A stretch of 64,000 bases of DNA from Methylophaga muralis (GTDB lineage: Bacteria; Pseudomonadota; Gammaproteobacteria; Nitrosococcales; Methylophagaceae): assembly GCF_001720165.1 (NCBI RefSeq), contig NZ_MCRI01000007.1:1-64000 (forward strand). The letters are read 5' to 3'. Both the position numbers and the translations under genes were made by a program. The notes beneath the pieces are model-generated. The model was given only the letters and a program-made list of their open reading frames with translations, searched no databases and was not told the DNA's origin. Numbering within the stretch: the first letter of the stretch is position 1; each line of letters starts with the position of its first letter. This document shows, in pieces, positions 1 through 8,670 of the stretch.

Positions 1-42
1 CATTACGCTGTGTAACTTGTCTTTCAATTTTTTACCTTCCAT
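1..42 (-). CDS. Possible 5' end of a gene running off the left edge
   Basis: An ATG at 42 on the minus strand opens a frame of 14 codons, rich in lysine (begins MEGKKLKDKLHSVM), that is still open at the window edge. A purine-rich AAAGAAG stands a few bases upstream as a possible ribosome binding site. Too little is visible to name a family, and it may be chance. Confidence 0.25.
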   Translation of the reverse strand, partial: MEGKKLKDKLHSVM

Positions 43-116
43 AACTTCTTTAATTATATAAACATATCAACGGTTTAGGTGGTTAGACGATAATTAGGTC
101 TGAATTCTGTCACCTG

Positions 117-548
117 TTAATCGGATATGCGTTTTTTTGTATGAGCGAGGTGGTCATAAAGAGAATCAAGGAGTTTTCTAAATTCTGTCGATTGATCACC
201 TAATGCCGTTTTGTTGATAACGTCAGCCAAAACTTCATCTTTTTTTAAACATTTTTCTAAAATAGCATGTGTTGAATCAACAGAAAGCCACTTGGTCATC
301 TTGCCGCCCAGTTCATCGATCCATTCTTTATCGGAATCTGGGGCCTCTGGAAGTTCGCCCAATTCTTTAACAACCTTGCGAAACGGTTCGATATAGGCCT
401 CCCGTTCATTAGCAATTTCAAACAGTTGGTGATTAACGTTTTCTTGCGTTAATAACTCACCCATTGCCCGGTAAAAGTCGGCTGTTTCGATGATTAATTT
501 TAAAATATCCAGAGCTTCAGCTTGCTCATCAGTGCGTATTATCGACAT
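117..548 (-). CDS. Small helical protein, DUF2383 (four-helix-bundle) type
   Basis: A 143-residue, mostly helical, acidic protein without a signal peptide or membrane segment. The pattern ETADFYRAMGELL followed by an LFEIANEREAYIEPFR helix resembles the ferritin-like DUF2383/PA2169 bundle family, whose function is not established. I chose the ATG at 548 rather than the longer frame to 653. It lies one base after the stop of the upstream lipid kinase and has an AGGA about 9 bases before it, and residues upstream of it look non-native. The two genes are probably translated together. The family call is from recognition of the helix pattern, not a search. Confidence 0.7.
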   Translation of the reverse strand: MSIIRTDEQAEALDILKLIIETADFYRAMGELLTQENVNHQLFEIANEREAYIEPFRKVVKELGELPEAPDSDKEWIDELGGKMTKWLSVDSTHAILEKCLKKDEVLADVINKTALGDQSTEFRKLLDSLYDHLAHTKKRISD

Positions 549-549
549 A

Positions 550-1451
550 TCAAACTGTTCCTGAGGTTGATGTTGGCATGTCACCAACAATGGCTTCGAT
601 AGCATTAGGGATGACTTCAAATTCGGCGGGCGTTGTGGTTTTAAATTCACCATCAGCTTCTAATTGTTTTGGTTTAGACGTCTGAATACTGAATTTGTCA
701 GATGATTTACGAACAATGCGGTCAGTCTTATCCAAAGCGCCTTTACGTAAACTCGGTCCGAGCAACAAAAGTTGCCACCATGGTTGCGGCTTGATAAAAA
801 ACAAATTTAGCTCACCCTCAAGCAACGTGGATCGCTGATCAACGATATTCCCACCACCATAAAACCGACCATTACCTATCGCCAGATGAATCACCTTGGT
901 GGAGACGTGCCAGTCATCTGTTTTTATGTGTACTTTAAAGCTTTTATTCTGTTTTATCGCTCTTAAAAATGCGCCAAGATACGCAAACACACCAAAGAAC
1001 TTTTTGCTATCCGAAGACAGTTCACGTGTCACATCAACACCCAAACCTACGTGCGCCACATTAATAAAAAAGTGTTTATTATTGACCTTACCTAACTGAG
1101 TTGTTCACGCCGACCATCAACGATGACCTGTGCAGCCTCTAACAGATTGGCTGGAACACCAATCGAGCGTGCAAGATCATTAGCCGTTCCCATAGGGAAA
1201 ATTGCTAATGTGCGCTGACAGGTATGTAAGGCCTCCAAAGCTGAACTGATGGTTCCGTCACCACCACCGATAATCACGATTCCGTCTTTTCGTTCGTAAT
1301 CTTCAATCAACGAAACCAAATGCGCTTCGCTTTCAGAATCACAAACGGATATCTCCATGCCTGAAGCTTCCAGCAATCGCACCGCATCTTCAAATGCCTC
1401 TGCTTGCCCATTTCGGCTGTTCGGATTAATGATTAACAATGCGTGCTGCAA
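550..1451 (-). pseudogene. YegS-type diacylglycerol/lipid kinase, interrupted by one frameshift
   Basis: Two adjacent frames join into one kinase of about 300 residues, the usual length for the YegS/DagK catalytic family, which phosphorylates membrane lipids using ATP. The upstream part (1092-1451) holds the INPNSRNGQ opening, the GGGDGT nucleotide loop and the FPMGTANDLAR motif. The downstream part (550-1059 and a little before) continues with GKVNNKHFFINVAHVGLG. The first frame stops at 1092-1094, just after GRREQLS; restoring one base near 1092-1105 gives REQL-x-LGKV and full continuity. The start is a TTG at 1451, the first usable codon after an in-frame stop, with AGGGA upstream. All motifs survive, so a sequence error is as likely as real decay. 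Confidence 0.85.
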
Positions 1452-1670
1452 GTATTTATTCCCTTGTGAAGATAGCTTTACTCAAGAACATTATGGGACG
1501 CTTTCAGAAAACTATAAGTACTTAATGCAAGCAAGTCGTTAACACTAATCAAGATACCTCGTGTAGTTCAGGTAGTCGTAAAATCAAGTTGGCTGGTCAA
1601 TGACTCTCATATGCCGTGTTAGCAATTAAATGGCGGGACTGTGACATCCATATCACACGTAAAACTGAAC

Positions 1671-2030
1671 TTACTTGATTAAAAATGCCAGTGAGACCAT
1701 ATTCCGCCATTGCCAGGCAACCCAGCCTGCAAACAGCATGAGGACTAATGCCACTCCCATCATGCCCCATTCGGCATGCAAAACATGCGTCACGATCGGC
1801 CCAATCATAAACAAGCTCAACCCCGCGGCTGCAATTGCTCGTAATGGTTTGATCAGCAATACCACAGCCCCTGATACTTCAATAAAACCGACCAGATACA
1901 TAAACCACAGCGGATACCCCCAACGTTCAAAAGCCTGAAGCTCAAAATCTAAACTCGCCAACTTTGCAGCACCAGACATGAAAAAAATGATCGTTAGAAT
2001 CGCACTACCGTATTTAGAAAATGCATTCAT
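1671..2030 (-). CDS. DoxX family membrane protein
   Basis: A 119-residue protein with four predicted membrane helices. It shows the DoxX pattern: an early FFMSGAAKLAS segment, then GYPLWFMYLVGFIEVSGAVVLL, and a His in the third helix region (THVLHAEWGM). DoxX-type proteins are small inner-membrane proteins, some linked to quinone- or redox-related membrane complexes; the substrate here is unknown. It stands alone, 66 bases from trhA on the same strand. Confidence 0.8.
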   Translation of the reverse strand: MNAFSKYGSAILTIIFFMSGAAKLASLDFELQAFERWGYPLWFMYLVGFIEVSGAVVLLIKPLRAIAAAGLSLFMIGPIVTHVLHAEWGMMGVALVLMLFAGWVAWQWRNMVSLAFLIK

Positions 2031-2096
2031 GATAAAACTCCTCGAACAGGTTATAGCTCAAAGACGAATGCAATCGCTAAGTGTTACAAAAAGTGA

Positions 2097-2753
2097 TTAA
2101 GCGGCATACCAAAACACAGCAAAGAAATGACAAGTCGTGCCACCAAGCACAAATAAATGCCAGATAAAGTGACCATATTGCAGCTTGTGATCAGTGGCGA
2201 AAAACGCCACACCAACGGTATAAGACAAGCCACCGGCGACTAACCATAACAATCCCGCCGTGGGTAAATTTTCCATTAATGGTTTGATAGCAATTACGAT
2301 CACCCATCCCATCAATAAATAAAGCACTGTTGAGAGTACAAGATGATGCTGTTTTTGAAATATTTTTAGTGAAATACCAAAAACTGCCAGCCCCCAAACG
2401 ATGCCAAACAGCGTCCAGCCCCAGACACCTTTCAAAACCCCAAAGGTAAATGGCGTATAAGTCCCTGCGATTAACAGATAGATTGCAGAGTGTTCAATAC
2501 GCCGAAAAACCCGCTTTGCTTTGCCCGCAGGTAATGCGTGATACAGCGTTGAGCCCAGATAAAGAATGATCATCGACGCACAAAATATGCTAACCCCGAT
2601 CAAAAAGGCCGTCTCGCCATAACGTACTGCTTGTGCAATTAAAAAAGGCGTTCCAATCAATGCACCGATAAGTCCTAATCCATGACTAATGGCATTGGCA
2701 GTTTCTTCCCCGCCCGTTTGTTCTCGTTTATACGTGTTAAGAGTGTGTTGCAT
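2097..2753 (-). CDS. trhA: Hemolysin III family membrane protein (TrhA/YqfA type)
   Basis: A 218-residue protein with seven predicted membrane helices, the usual size of the family. The N-terminal GGEETANAISHGLG holds the conserved Glu and His of the PAQR/hemolysin III superfamily, and the later SAIYLLIAGTYTPF and HFIWHLFVLGG segments hold the other conserved His and Ser/Asp positions. The family has been linked to membrane energetics; it was named for a Bacillus hemolysin, but hemolysis should not be assumed. The ATG at 2753 is preceded by GAGGGCGT. Certainty is high for the family and low for the role. Confidence 0.88.
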   Translation of the reverse strand: MQHTLNTYKREQTGGEETANAISHGLGLIGALIGTPFLIAQAVRYGETAFLIGVSIFCASMIILYLGSTLYHALPAGKAKRVFRRIEHSAIYLLIAGTYTPFTFGVLKGVWGWTLFGIVWGLAVFGISLKIFQKQHHLVLSTVLYLLMGWVIVIAIKPLMENLPTAGLLWLVAGGLSYTVGVAFFATDHKLQYGHFIWHLFVLGGTTCHFFAVFWYAA

Positions 2754-3064
2754 ACGCCCTCCTCACGATATTTAACCTGACAATTTTTTTCATTATGTGC
2801 TTTTAACATTACATGATTATTTTTCGCTGATTAGTCACAACAAAACCGCTTTTTTCAAAACGCTGTGTTTATACAAAATCGATCCATGCTAACTATGCAA
2901 TCTCAGAAGAGTTTAAAACTTGTCCTAACAATTCTTAGTACGACAACGCACAGACACTGTTCTGGATGAGGCGAATACTGAACTTTCGCTATGGTAACTC
3001 TGATGCTAATCCGCCGGATTGGGATGAAGATATAAAAACCCATAGTGCGATTAGGAGTACTTTT
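2754..3064. other. Intergenic region between divergent genes, no gene seen
   Basis: About 310 bases between trhA (leftward) and the PRC-barrel gene (rightward). I see no plausible ORF, RNA gene or strong hairpin. It must hold the promoters of both genes. The last 15 bases carry an AGGAG that serves the PRC-barrel gene. Confidence 0.5.
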
Positions 3065-3967
3065 ATGAATTCTATTTTTCGCAAAACATTAATAGCCAGC
3101 GCCCTTACCGCCATGTTCAGCACCATGGCCATTGCAGCCGATGATTATTCGAAAACAATCGATGGCTCAGAATCTAATACTCAGGGTGAAATGCAGCAGA
3201 ATAAATCAACAAATAAGCAGCTAACAACGCCAAATCACGAAGATGAGTTTAATCAAACCATTGATGCTGATGTACCTAAAGCAGGTAATAAAGTGGATCA
3301 AGAGATGCAAAACTCTACTGACCGCCCAAATGCCGGTGAGGCAGATTTCAACGAAACGATTGATGCCGATGCACCTGGAACAGGCAATAAAGCCGATCCA
3401 AAGATGCAAAAATCAACCGATAAACCAAATGCCGGTGGTCAATCAAATACCGAGTCAGACCGTCCGTTAACCAAACATCAAAGTAACGTGACTGAGGAAG
3501 AAGAAGAGGAAGAAGAACTCGGCAATACTCAAATGGATAAAAGCAGTGATGCTGAGATGAAAGGCCAAATGGATAGAAACAATGATGTTCAGATGAATAC
3601 GCAACCTCATGGCCCAACCGGTGCAGGTACTCCAGCAAACAGAGGCGGACTATATGATATGTCAGCCGATGATCTGAATGGCATGGACGTCATCACCAGT
3701 GACGGAGAAAGTGTCGGTGATGTTCAAAAAATTGTGATCAGCCCAAATAACCAAGACATTCATGCCGTGGTTTCTGTAGGCGGCTTACTTGGTATAGGTG
3801 CCAAAACCATCCTGATACCGCTTGACAGTATCACGCTTAAAGACGACGACCTACATGTCAGAGCAACTCAAGCAGAGCTTGAAGCAATGACAGATTATGG
3901 TTCAGAGGATTTTGTTGAACTAGAAGGTGATGCCGCGGTAAGCACAGCATTACGCGCTAAAAACTAA
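3065..3967 (+). CDS. Secreted acidic repeat protein with C-terminal PRC-barrel domain
   Basis: A 300-residue protein with a clear signal peptide (residues 1-25, ending AIAA). Residues 27-125 hold three copies of a 33-34 residue repeat, the first degenerate: each begins with an aromatic-x-x-TID core and continues to GNKxDxxMQxSTDxPNAG. A run of eight Glu follows (144-151), then a Met/Asp/Asn-rich stretch. Residues about 195-295 form a PRC-barrel: LNGMDVITSDGESVGDVQKI, then GGLLGIGAKTILIPLDSI. PRC-barrels bind partners in photosynthetic reaction centres, RimM and many stress proteins. Start: ATG at 3065 with AGGAG 9 bases upstream, rather than an in-frame ATG at 2966 that would bury the signal peptide. 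Function unknown; exported envelope or stress protein is the inference. Confidence 0.85.
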   Translation: MNSIFRKTLIASALTAMFSTMAIAADDYSKTIDGSESNTQGEMQQNKSTNKQLTTPNHEDEFNQTIDADVPKAGNKVDQEMQNSTDRPNAGEADFNETIDADAPGTGNKADPKMQKSTDKPNAGGQSNTESDRPLTKHQSNVTEEEEEEEELGNTQMDKSSDAEMKGQMDRNNDVQMNTQPHGPTGAGTPANRGGLYDMSADDLNGMDVITSDGESVGDVQKIVISPNNQDIHAVVSVGGLLGIGAKTILIPLDSITLKDDDLHVRATQAELEAMTDYGSEDFVELEGDAAVSTALRAKN

Positions 3968-4021
3968 TCGGTAATCAGGTTGGCTTTTTTTGTCCTCTAG
4001 CCAATTGATAATCATAATTCG

Positions 4022-4056
4022 CCCGGTGGGATATTTGTCTCATCGGGTGTTTTTTT
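4022..4056 (+). terminator. Rho-independent terminator after the PRC-barrel gene
   Basis: A seven-pair stem (CCCGGTG with CATCGGG, one G-U pair) around a 12-base loop, followed by TGT and a run of seven T. A second weak inverted repeat, TTGGCT/AGCCAA, lies just before it at 3980-4004. Confidence 0.75.
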
Positions 4057-4181
4057 GAATAACTAATAAGAGCTGAATCAAGTTTACTGCCAACTTGATT
4101 AATGAGTGTGAACAAATTTTTTAAACATATTTCCTAGCCTGCGTCTGACCTATATGCCGACTTTACTTCTGCATATCAAGC

Positions 4182-4643
4182 TCAGGCACTCATGTTTTCA
4201 TGCTTAATCATATCTATATGAGAAATGCCATCTTCATCATACGGTTCCCCGAAAGAATAAAAGCCCAGTGACTCATAGAACTTTTGCAGATAAACCTGTG
4301 CTGAGATTTTGATGTCATTCTCTGGGTATTTTTGCTCTGTGAATTTAATGGCCTCTTCCATCAGGGCACGGCCGATATTTTGTCCCCGGAATTTTTTGAG
4401 GGTCATGACTCTGCCAATCGAAGGTTGGTTGTTTTTAATTCCCGGCTCAACGACTCTGGCATAGGCTGCCAGTTCACCATTAACCAAGGCAGATAGATGC
4501 CAGGCGTGAGGATCCAAATCATCTGTTTCCTGGTAAGGGCAGTTTTGTTCGACAACAAAAACGGATTCGCGGGCTTTGATGATTTCGTAAAGTTCGAGCG
4601 CTGTTAAAGACTCCAATCGAGACCATTTAAACTCAAGCTTCAT
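4182..4643 (-). CDS. elaA: GNAT acetyltransferase, ElaA family
   Basis: A 153-residue GNAT-fold protein. It carries the ElaA signatures: ELYEIIKARESVFVVEQNCPY with the following DxxDLDPHAWHL, the acetyl-CoA loop region SIGRVMTLKKFRGQNIGRALM, and a C-terminal AQVYLQKFYESLGF. It should move an acetyl group from acetyl-CoA to an unknown amine. The ATG at 4643 is chosen because it lies one base beyond the upstream stop and begins MKLEFKWSRLESL; a longer frame to 4682 exists but overlaps the neighbour. It is the last gene of a three-gene operon with the DUF6064-like protein and the aldo/keto reductase. Confidence 0.85.
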   Translation of the reverse strand: MKLEFKWSRLESLTALELYEIIKARESVFVVEQNCPYQETDDLDPHAWHLSALVNGELAAYARVVEPGIKNNQPSIGRVMTLKKFRGQNIGRALMEEAIKFTEQKYPENDIKISAQVYLQKFYESLGFYSFGEPYDEDGISHIDMIKHENMSA

Positions 4644-4644
4644 T

Positions 4645-5331
4645 TTATTTTTGTTCCTGCTTGAACGAAGGATATTCAACACTCTTCCAAATTGAGCCTA
4701 TGAGTACTATTGCCAATACGGCGAACAGAACACTGGCCGCAGTTGCGCCCAGCACCCACAGGGTTAAGCCCGAGATCAGCAGCCAGAGTGCTGGAATAAT
4801 AGCCATAAGCCACAAACCCCAGCCTCTGAACATTATCAAACTCAGCCCCAGTGTGGTCATGGCAGTGGGATCGGCATGGATGCCAAAGACTTCAGCTTGG
4901 AGCCAGGATCCTCCGGTGATAGGTGCGATAAACGGCAAACCAATTAACCCGACAAGTGCGATGGCAATACCAATAACAGCAGGTGGTCTTTTGCGTGGCG
5001 AGTTGTCCAGGCCAACCCCAGTCATTGATATCAATAGCAACAGTATTGCTTGAGCGAGAAAGAAGTAACCAATATAGCCACCCGCCCAGTTCAGTTCGGC
5101 ATAACGTTGGATAAAAAATGAAAAGCCTACAAAAGCCCAGACAGGGGCGATCAAAAGACAGGTAATGCGACTACGGTTTTTTAGTGCCAGCCAGAGAGCA
5201 ATAACTCCCAACGCCAACGTCAGCAAATGCAGTGGCCAGAAGGTTTCACTCATGCGTTCGATTAGGCGGAAATAGATATCAGCAGTAAAGGGAATAAAAT
5301 CCTGCAGTGCGTAGCTGGTCCAGCTGTTCAT
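4645..5331 (-). CDS. Polytopic membrane protein, DUF6064-like
   Basis: A 228-residue protein with about six to seven predicted membrane helices. The opening (YALQDFIPFTADIYFRLIER) and the WAGGYIGYFFLAQ segment resemble DUF6064 membrane proteins, which have no known function. A small soluble loop (NSPRKRPP) sits mid-protein. The start overlaps the 3' end of the aldo/keto reductase gene by four bases (ATGA), so the two are translationally coupled. Family assignment is from memory of the pattern and is moderate. Confidence 0.6.
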   Translation of the reverse strand: MNSWTSYALQDFIPFTADIYFRLIERMSETFWPLHLLTLALGVIALWLALKNRSRITCLLIAPVWAFVGFSFFIQRYAELNWAGGYIGYFFLAQAILLLLISMTGVGLDNSPRKRPPAVIGIAIALVGLIGLPFIAPITGGSWLQAEVFGIHADPTAMTTLGLSLIMFRGWGLWLMAIIPALWLLISGLTLWVLGATAASVLFAVLAIVLIGSIWKSVEYPSFKQEQK

Positions 5332-6260
5332 AAAGACTCGAAATATTTTGCCATCTTATGTCGGGCACTTTCCGAAGGCATGGGATTCATTCCAGCTCGC
5401 ATATTTTCACGCAGATGCTCAACTTGAGAGGTAGCAGGAATAGCGCAGGTAATGGCTGGGTGACTTACGACAAACTTCAACAAAAACTCAGCCCAGGTTG
5501 TACAGCCACATTCTGCCTCTGCCCACTCTGGTAGTGCTGTATCACGACGTTTCAGGCCTTGGATCAGACTACCGCCATCAAAAGGCCGGTTAACGATCAC
5601 TGCAATGCCCTTTTCTTCTGCAAGTGGTAGCAGCCGGTTTTCTACCTGACGCTGAGCAATATTGTAGGTCAGCTGAACGAAGTCGATATCCTCAGAATTC
5701 ATTATCTGCTCGAACTCTTGGTGACGACGGCCATGCGAAGTGGTAATGCCAATATGTTTGATTTTGCCCTCGGCTTTCATCTCTTGTAATGCCGCTAGAT
5801 GCTCGCGCCAGTCTGTCAGGTTGTGTATTTGAACTAAATCAAACTGCTCGACCTTCCATCGAGATTGTAGATCGGCCACCTGTTCACGTGCTGAACCACC
5901 AGCAGGACTCCAGACTTTTTCTGCCGAAAACAGGCTGTCGGGAATACCCAGCTTTTGCAAAGCATAGCCCATAACATCCGGCGCAGAACCATACATTGGC
6001 GAGGAATCAATCATGCCACCGCCAAGTTCGAAAAATGTCCTTACCACTTCGGTTCGGGCATCAAGCAGCTTTGGATCGGTGCCGACATTGAAGGTACGCC
6101 ATGTCCCCAAGCCTATGACAGGCAACTTTTTATCACCTGAATACGTTTTCTGAAGCAGTTCGTTGCTTGCCGCAAAGATCGGCAAGGATGGCAGCAAAGT
6201 AGCCGCCAGGCCAGCACCGATCAGCTTTAGACTCTGTCGGCGAGTGAAGCGATTGTTCAT
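5328..6260 (-). CDS. Tat-exported aldo/keto reductase
   Basis: A 310-residue NAD(P)H-dependent carbonyl reductase of the aldo/keto reductase superfamily. The N-terminus FTRRQSLKLIGAGLAATLLP is a twin-arginine signal, so the folded enzyme with cofactor is probably sent to the periplasm. The catalytic tetrad can be placed at D85 (GGMIDSSPMYG), Y90, K115 (AEKVW) and H146 (QIHN). The C-terminal cofactor-binding part includes IPATSQVEHLREN. A strong AGGAG precedes the ATG. It heads an operon with a membrane protein and ElaA. Tat-exported members of this family exist, but their substrates are mostly unknown. Confidence 0.85.
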   Translation of the reverse strand: MNNRFTRRQSLKLIGAGLAATLLPSLPIFAASNELLQKTYSGDKKLPVIGLGTWRTFNVGTDPKLLDARTEVVRTFFELGGGMIDSSPMYGSAPDVMGYALQKLGIPDSLFSAEKVWSPAGGSAREQVADLQSRWKVEQFDLVQIHNLTDWREHLAALQEMKAEGKIKHIGITTSHGRRHQEFEQIMNSEDIDFVQLTYNIAQRQVENRLLPLAEEKGIAVIVNRPFDGGSLIQGLKRRDTALPEWAEAECGCTTWAEFLLKFVVSHPAITCAIPATSQVEHLRENMRAGMNPMPSESARHKMAKYFESL

Positions 6261-6374
6261 GGTCAGCGCTCCTTGGGATTGTTTTAAAACAGCACCGTAG
6301 CAACAGGTATATGCAGGTGCTTAAAATTTAATCAAACCATACCAGCACAGACACTGCGCTGACAATTAAGGAAG

Positions 6375-6857
6375 CTAATAGGTTACAGATTCTATGGGTA
6401 GTTCGATGTGTGGTGCTGTCTCAGGCTCGGTCGCAAAAACTATTGATTCCAGTATTAAACTCAGTGACGCCTGCATTGGAACGCCCGACGCTAAAAAGAT
6501 CGAACACGTCTGCTCAGTTGTAAGAGGATTAAAACCGATTCGTAGTTGACGTGCATCATCAATAGGCAGTACTTGCTCCTCATGCAACAAGGTGCGAGCA
6601 CGAAATAAAAGGTTCAAATCGTTACTAAGGATCAGTAAATGAATTTTTGATTGGAGCGGTCTCTGTCTAGTCAATTCCGCCCTATCTACTCTAGTAGGTA
6701 TTTTTTGCCAAATGGAGCTTTCAATAAGCCATGGCCAAATCACTAAGGCTTTCTCTTGAAGAATACTTTGTTGAAGAGTAATAACTAAAGAGGCATCAAC
6801 TTCCAGCTTTTTGTTCAGATGATGTTGTAAGACCAGCAGATCAGAATCGATGCTCAT
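6375..6857 (-). CDS. Hypothetical 160-residue protein
   Basis: I do not recognise this protein with confidence. It has no signal peptide or membrane helix. The middle and end (SKIHLLILSNDLNLLFRARTLLHEEQVLP, then LRIGFNPLTTEQTCSIFLASGVPMQASLSL) recall the layout of DUF4255/Pvc16 N-terminal domains of contractile injection systems, where an LxYLL strand, a long helix and an LxxLGxPxxxSL strand follow one another. No other injection-system gene is present, so this is only a weak suggestion. An AGGGTGA lies 6 bases before the ATG. It is probably transcribed alone. Confidence 0.6.
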   Translation of the reverse strand: MSIDSDLLVLQHHLNKKLEVDASLVITLQQSILQEKALVIWPWLIESSIWQKIPTRVDRAELTRQRPLQSKIHLLILSNDLNLLFRARTLLHEEQVLPIDDARQLRIGFNPLTTEQTCSIFLASGVPMQASLSLILESIVFATEPETAPHIELPIESVTY

Positions 6858-7032
6858 AATGTTTCACCCTGTTAGTAAAAGACCATGTGAAATGAACTAA
6901 GCCATTATTTTGCCGAGTTTTAGGCGAGCGATTTAATGGATCATTGATATTCACAGACTTTACTCCTGCTCATCTCGCTGCGGCAAGCGTTGGGGATTTG
7001 CTTGTCGAGCGAGAAGGCAATTGAGAGTTTAT

Positions 7033-8088
7033 TTAGATGTCTTGTTCTAGCCCAATCGTTACCGGTGTTTCACCTGTTTTAATTGGTGGGGTGTAGTTAA
7101 TCATCATTACGATACCGCTAACTGGTGAGGTTAACTCGGCAACAATATTGCCAAAATAATCTCTGACATCACCGACGATGGTGCCCTCTTCAATGACACT
7201 GCCAATTTCAACTCGGGGGGTGAACAAACCATCGGCCGGGCTGGCAACGTATTTGAGTTTGTCGTAGATAACCGGGTTGGGGTGTGGGGTGGGTTCTCCG
7301 GGCAGCATTTCCAGAAAATACAGGGCATTTCGCGACAGCGTTAGCGTGTCTTCAACTGATTCTTCATCACGTTGGCCAAGGTGACCAATTTCAGTGGTTA
7401 GGCCCGGTTTGCCACGGGTCATGGCGGTATTCGGATAGGAAATGGAATTAGCCGGATCGCGTGGGCGTTCGCCATACATCACAATATGTTGCATGCCAAT
7501 GGCTTTGGCAAATTCAAAGGTCAGATCATCCAGCTCTTTATTATCAACAAACGGTGAATAAACGTGTGGCAATAATTCCTGATTCCAGCTACCGGAGTGC
7601 ATATCTATCAGAAAGTCCATGCGGCTGATAAATTCACGGGTGAAAAACTCGGCCAGTTGCTCGGTTGGTGTGCCATTTTTATCACCGGGGAACTCGCGAT
7701 TGAGATTTTTATTATCTAACGGGTGTAACGCAACCCGGCGTGCATGAAAGCCGGGCAAGTTGGCCAGATGCACCAGAATCAAGGTTCCCTTTAACTGTTT
7801 GGTATCAACTTCATCACGTAAACGTTGCAACGCCAACACTGCTGGAAACTCATCCCCATGAACTCCGGCGGTCAGTAATAAAACAGGGCCTGGTTGGGTC
7901 CCATGAATGACGGTAACAGGCACTTCAAGATCATTTTCTTTGGCCATATAGGAGTTGGATTGCCCTGCTTCAGTGAGCACATTAGCTAATTCAAATGGTG
8001 CTTGAGCAAATGCAGTGCTGCTTGTTAAAAACCAGACCACCAACATCCATTGTTTTATAAAGAAATAGCTTCTCTTGTTATTTTTCAT
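7033..8088 (-). CDS. Exported succinylglutamate desuccinylase/aspartoacylase-like zinc enzyme
   Basis: A 351-residue member of the AstE/AspA branch of the M14-like zinc hydrolases. Residues 1-29 form a signal peptide ending AFAQA. Zinc ligands are visible as H77 and E80 (GVHGDE) and H164 (DMHSGSW), and the catalytic Glu as E233 (TTEIGHLG). The C-terminal 70 residues form the usual beta domain (GSVIEEGTIVGDVRDYFG). Family members cleave N-acyl amino acids or related amides; the export signal means the substrate here is periplasmic. It is flanked by non-coding DNA and is not obviously part of an operon. Confidence 0.82.
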   Translation of the reverse strand: MKNNKRSYFFIKQWMLVVWFLTSSTAFAQAPFELANVLTEAGQSNSYMAKENDLEVPVTVIHGTQPGPVLLLTAGVHGDEFPAVLALQRLRDEVDTKQLKGTLILVHLANLPGFHARRVALHPLDNKNLNREFPGDKNGTPTEQLAEFFTREFISRMDFLIDMHSGSWNQELLPHVYSPFVDNKELDDLTFEFAKAIGMQHIVMYGERPRDPANSISYPNTAMTRGKPGLTTEIGHLGQRDEESVEDTLTLSRNALYFLEMLPGEPTPHPNPVIYDKLKYVASPADGLFTPRVEIGSVIEEGTIVGDVRDYFGNIVAELTSPVSGIVMMINYTPPIKTGETPVTIGLEQDI

Positions 8089-8231
8089 GTTTATTCAAAT
8101 TTCCTAAAGTTTGAAAGTCTTTGGCTTTACAGCACAACTTAGATTTATAGCATTGTTGTCAATAGGCCCAATGGTCTTTGTCCAGCTGACATTTGTGAAA
8201 TGGTGACTGGCAGTTTGTAAGTCATTTTCTA

Positions 8232-8260
8232 TTTTGAATTAAATCACTACTCACTATACA
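8232..8260 (+). promoter_or_regulatory. Candidate sigma70 promoter of the iron operon
   Basis: TTTTGA and TATACA separated by 17 bases, about 100 bases before the DUF3649 start. The -35 match is only fair. A Fur-box-like sequence begins 7 bases after the -10, where a repressor would block transcription. Confidence 0.4.
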
Positions 8261-8267
8261 ATGTGAA

Positions 8268-8282
8268 TCTTAATTATTATCA
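8268..8282 (+). promoter_or_regulatory. Candidate Fur box
   Basis: TCTTAATTATTATCA matches the 7-1-7 Fur consensus TGATAATnATTATCA at 12 of 14 positions. It lies upstream of a PepSY-type siderophore/iron operon, which is exactly where iron-responsive repression is expected. The site is read from sequence only. Confidence 0.55.
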
Positions 8283-8361
8283 TTTAGCATCAAACTATAT
8301 TTGCACCCCGCTTTGCTCAATCCAGGTGGTGCATTTTTGTTTTATAGACAGGTCCGATTTC

Positions 8362-8667
8362 ATGCCGAATTTTTCATCTCCCGCCTGGCCGATTGCCAGC
8401 CGAATTTTTGCCAGTCTGGTCGGTGGCTATCTGTTCACCTGGGGCTTGATTGCCATCACCATTGCCGCGTTGATTCCATTGGGTATTGAATTTCATGATG
8501 TTGAAATGGGCATGCTGATGCTGGGGCTGCTGATCTATTTAAGTTTGTTTTTGTGGGGCATGGCCACCGATAAATTAATTTGGCTGTGGCTGATTCTGTT
8601 TGGGGGTGGGGTGACAATGACCGTGCTGGCCAGTGTTTTACAACAGTCATTTTTACAAGGAATTTAA
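8362..8667 (+). CDS. DUF3649 membrane protein of iron operon
   Basis: A 101-residue protein with three predicted membrane helices (about residues 12-37, 43-65 and 68-90). Its size, position directly before a PepSY transmembrane protein, and sequence style (ASLVGGYLFTWG) match the DUF3649 family found in TonB-siderophore loci of gammaproteobacteria. I chose the ATG at 8362, since the longer in-frame start at 8263 lies on top of the candidate Fur box and would add a poorly hydrophobic extension. Three bases separate it from the PepSY gene. A role in inner-membrane handling of ferric siderophores is inferred from family context. Confidence 0.7.
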   Translation: MPNFSSPAWPIASRIFASLVGGYLFTWGLIAITIAALIPLGIEFHDVEMGMLMLGLLIYLSLFLWGMATDKLIWLWLILFGGGVTMTVLASVLQQSFLQGI

Positions 8668-8670
8668 ACC

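Noticed and set aside
3348-3638. Open frame of 96 codons opposite the PRC-barrel gene
   Set aside because: Its repeats (such as SSQHHCFYPF) mirror the repeated DNA of the real gene; no ribosome binding site.
3980-4004. TTGGCT...AGCCAA as the terminator of the PRC-barrel gene
   Set aside because: The T run is inside the loop rather than after the stem; the hairpin at 4022-4056 is far better.
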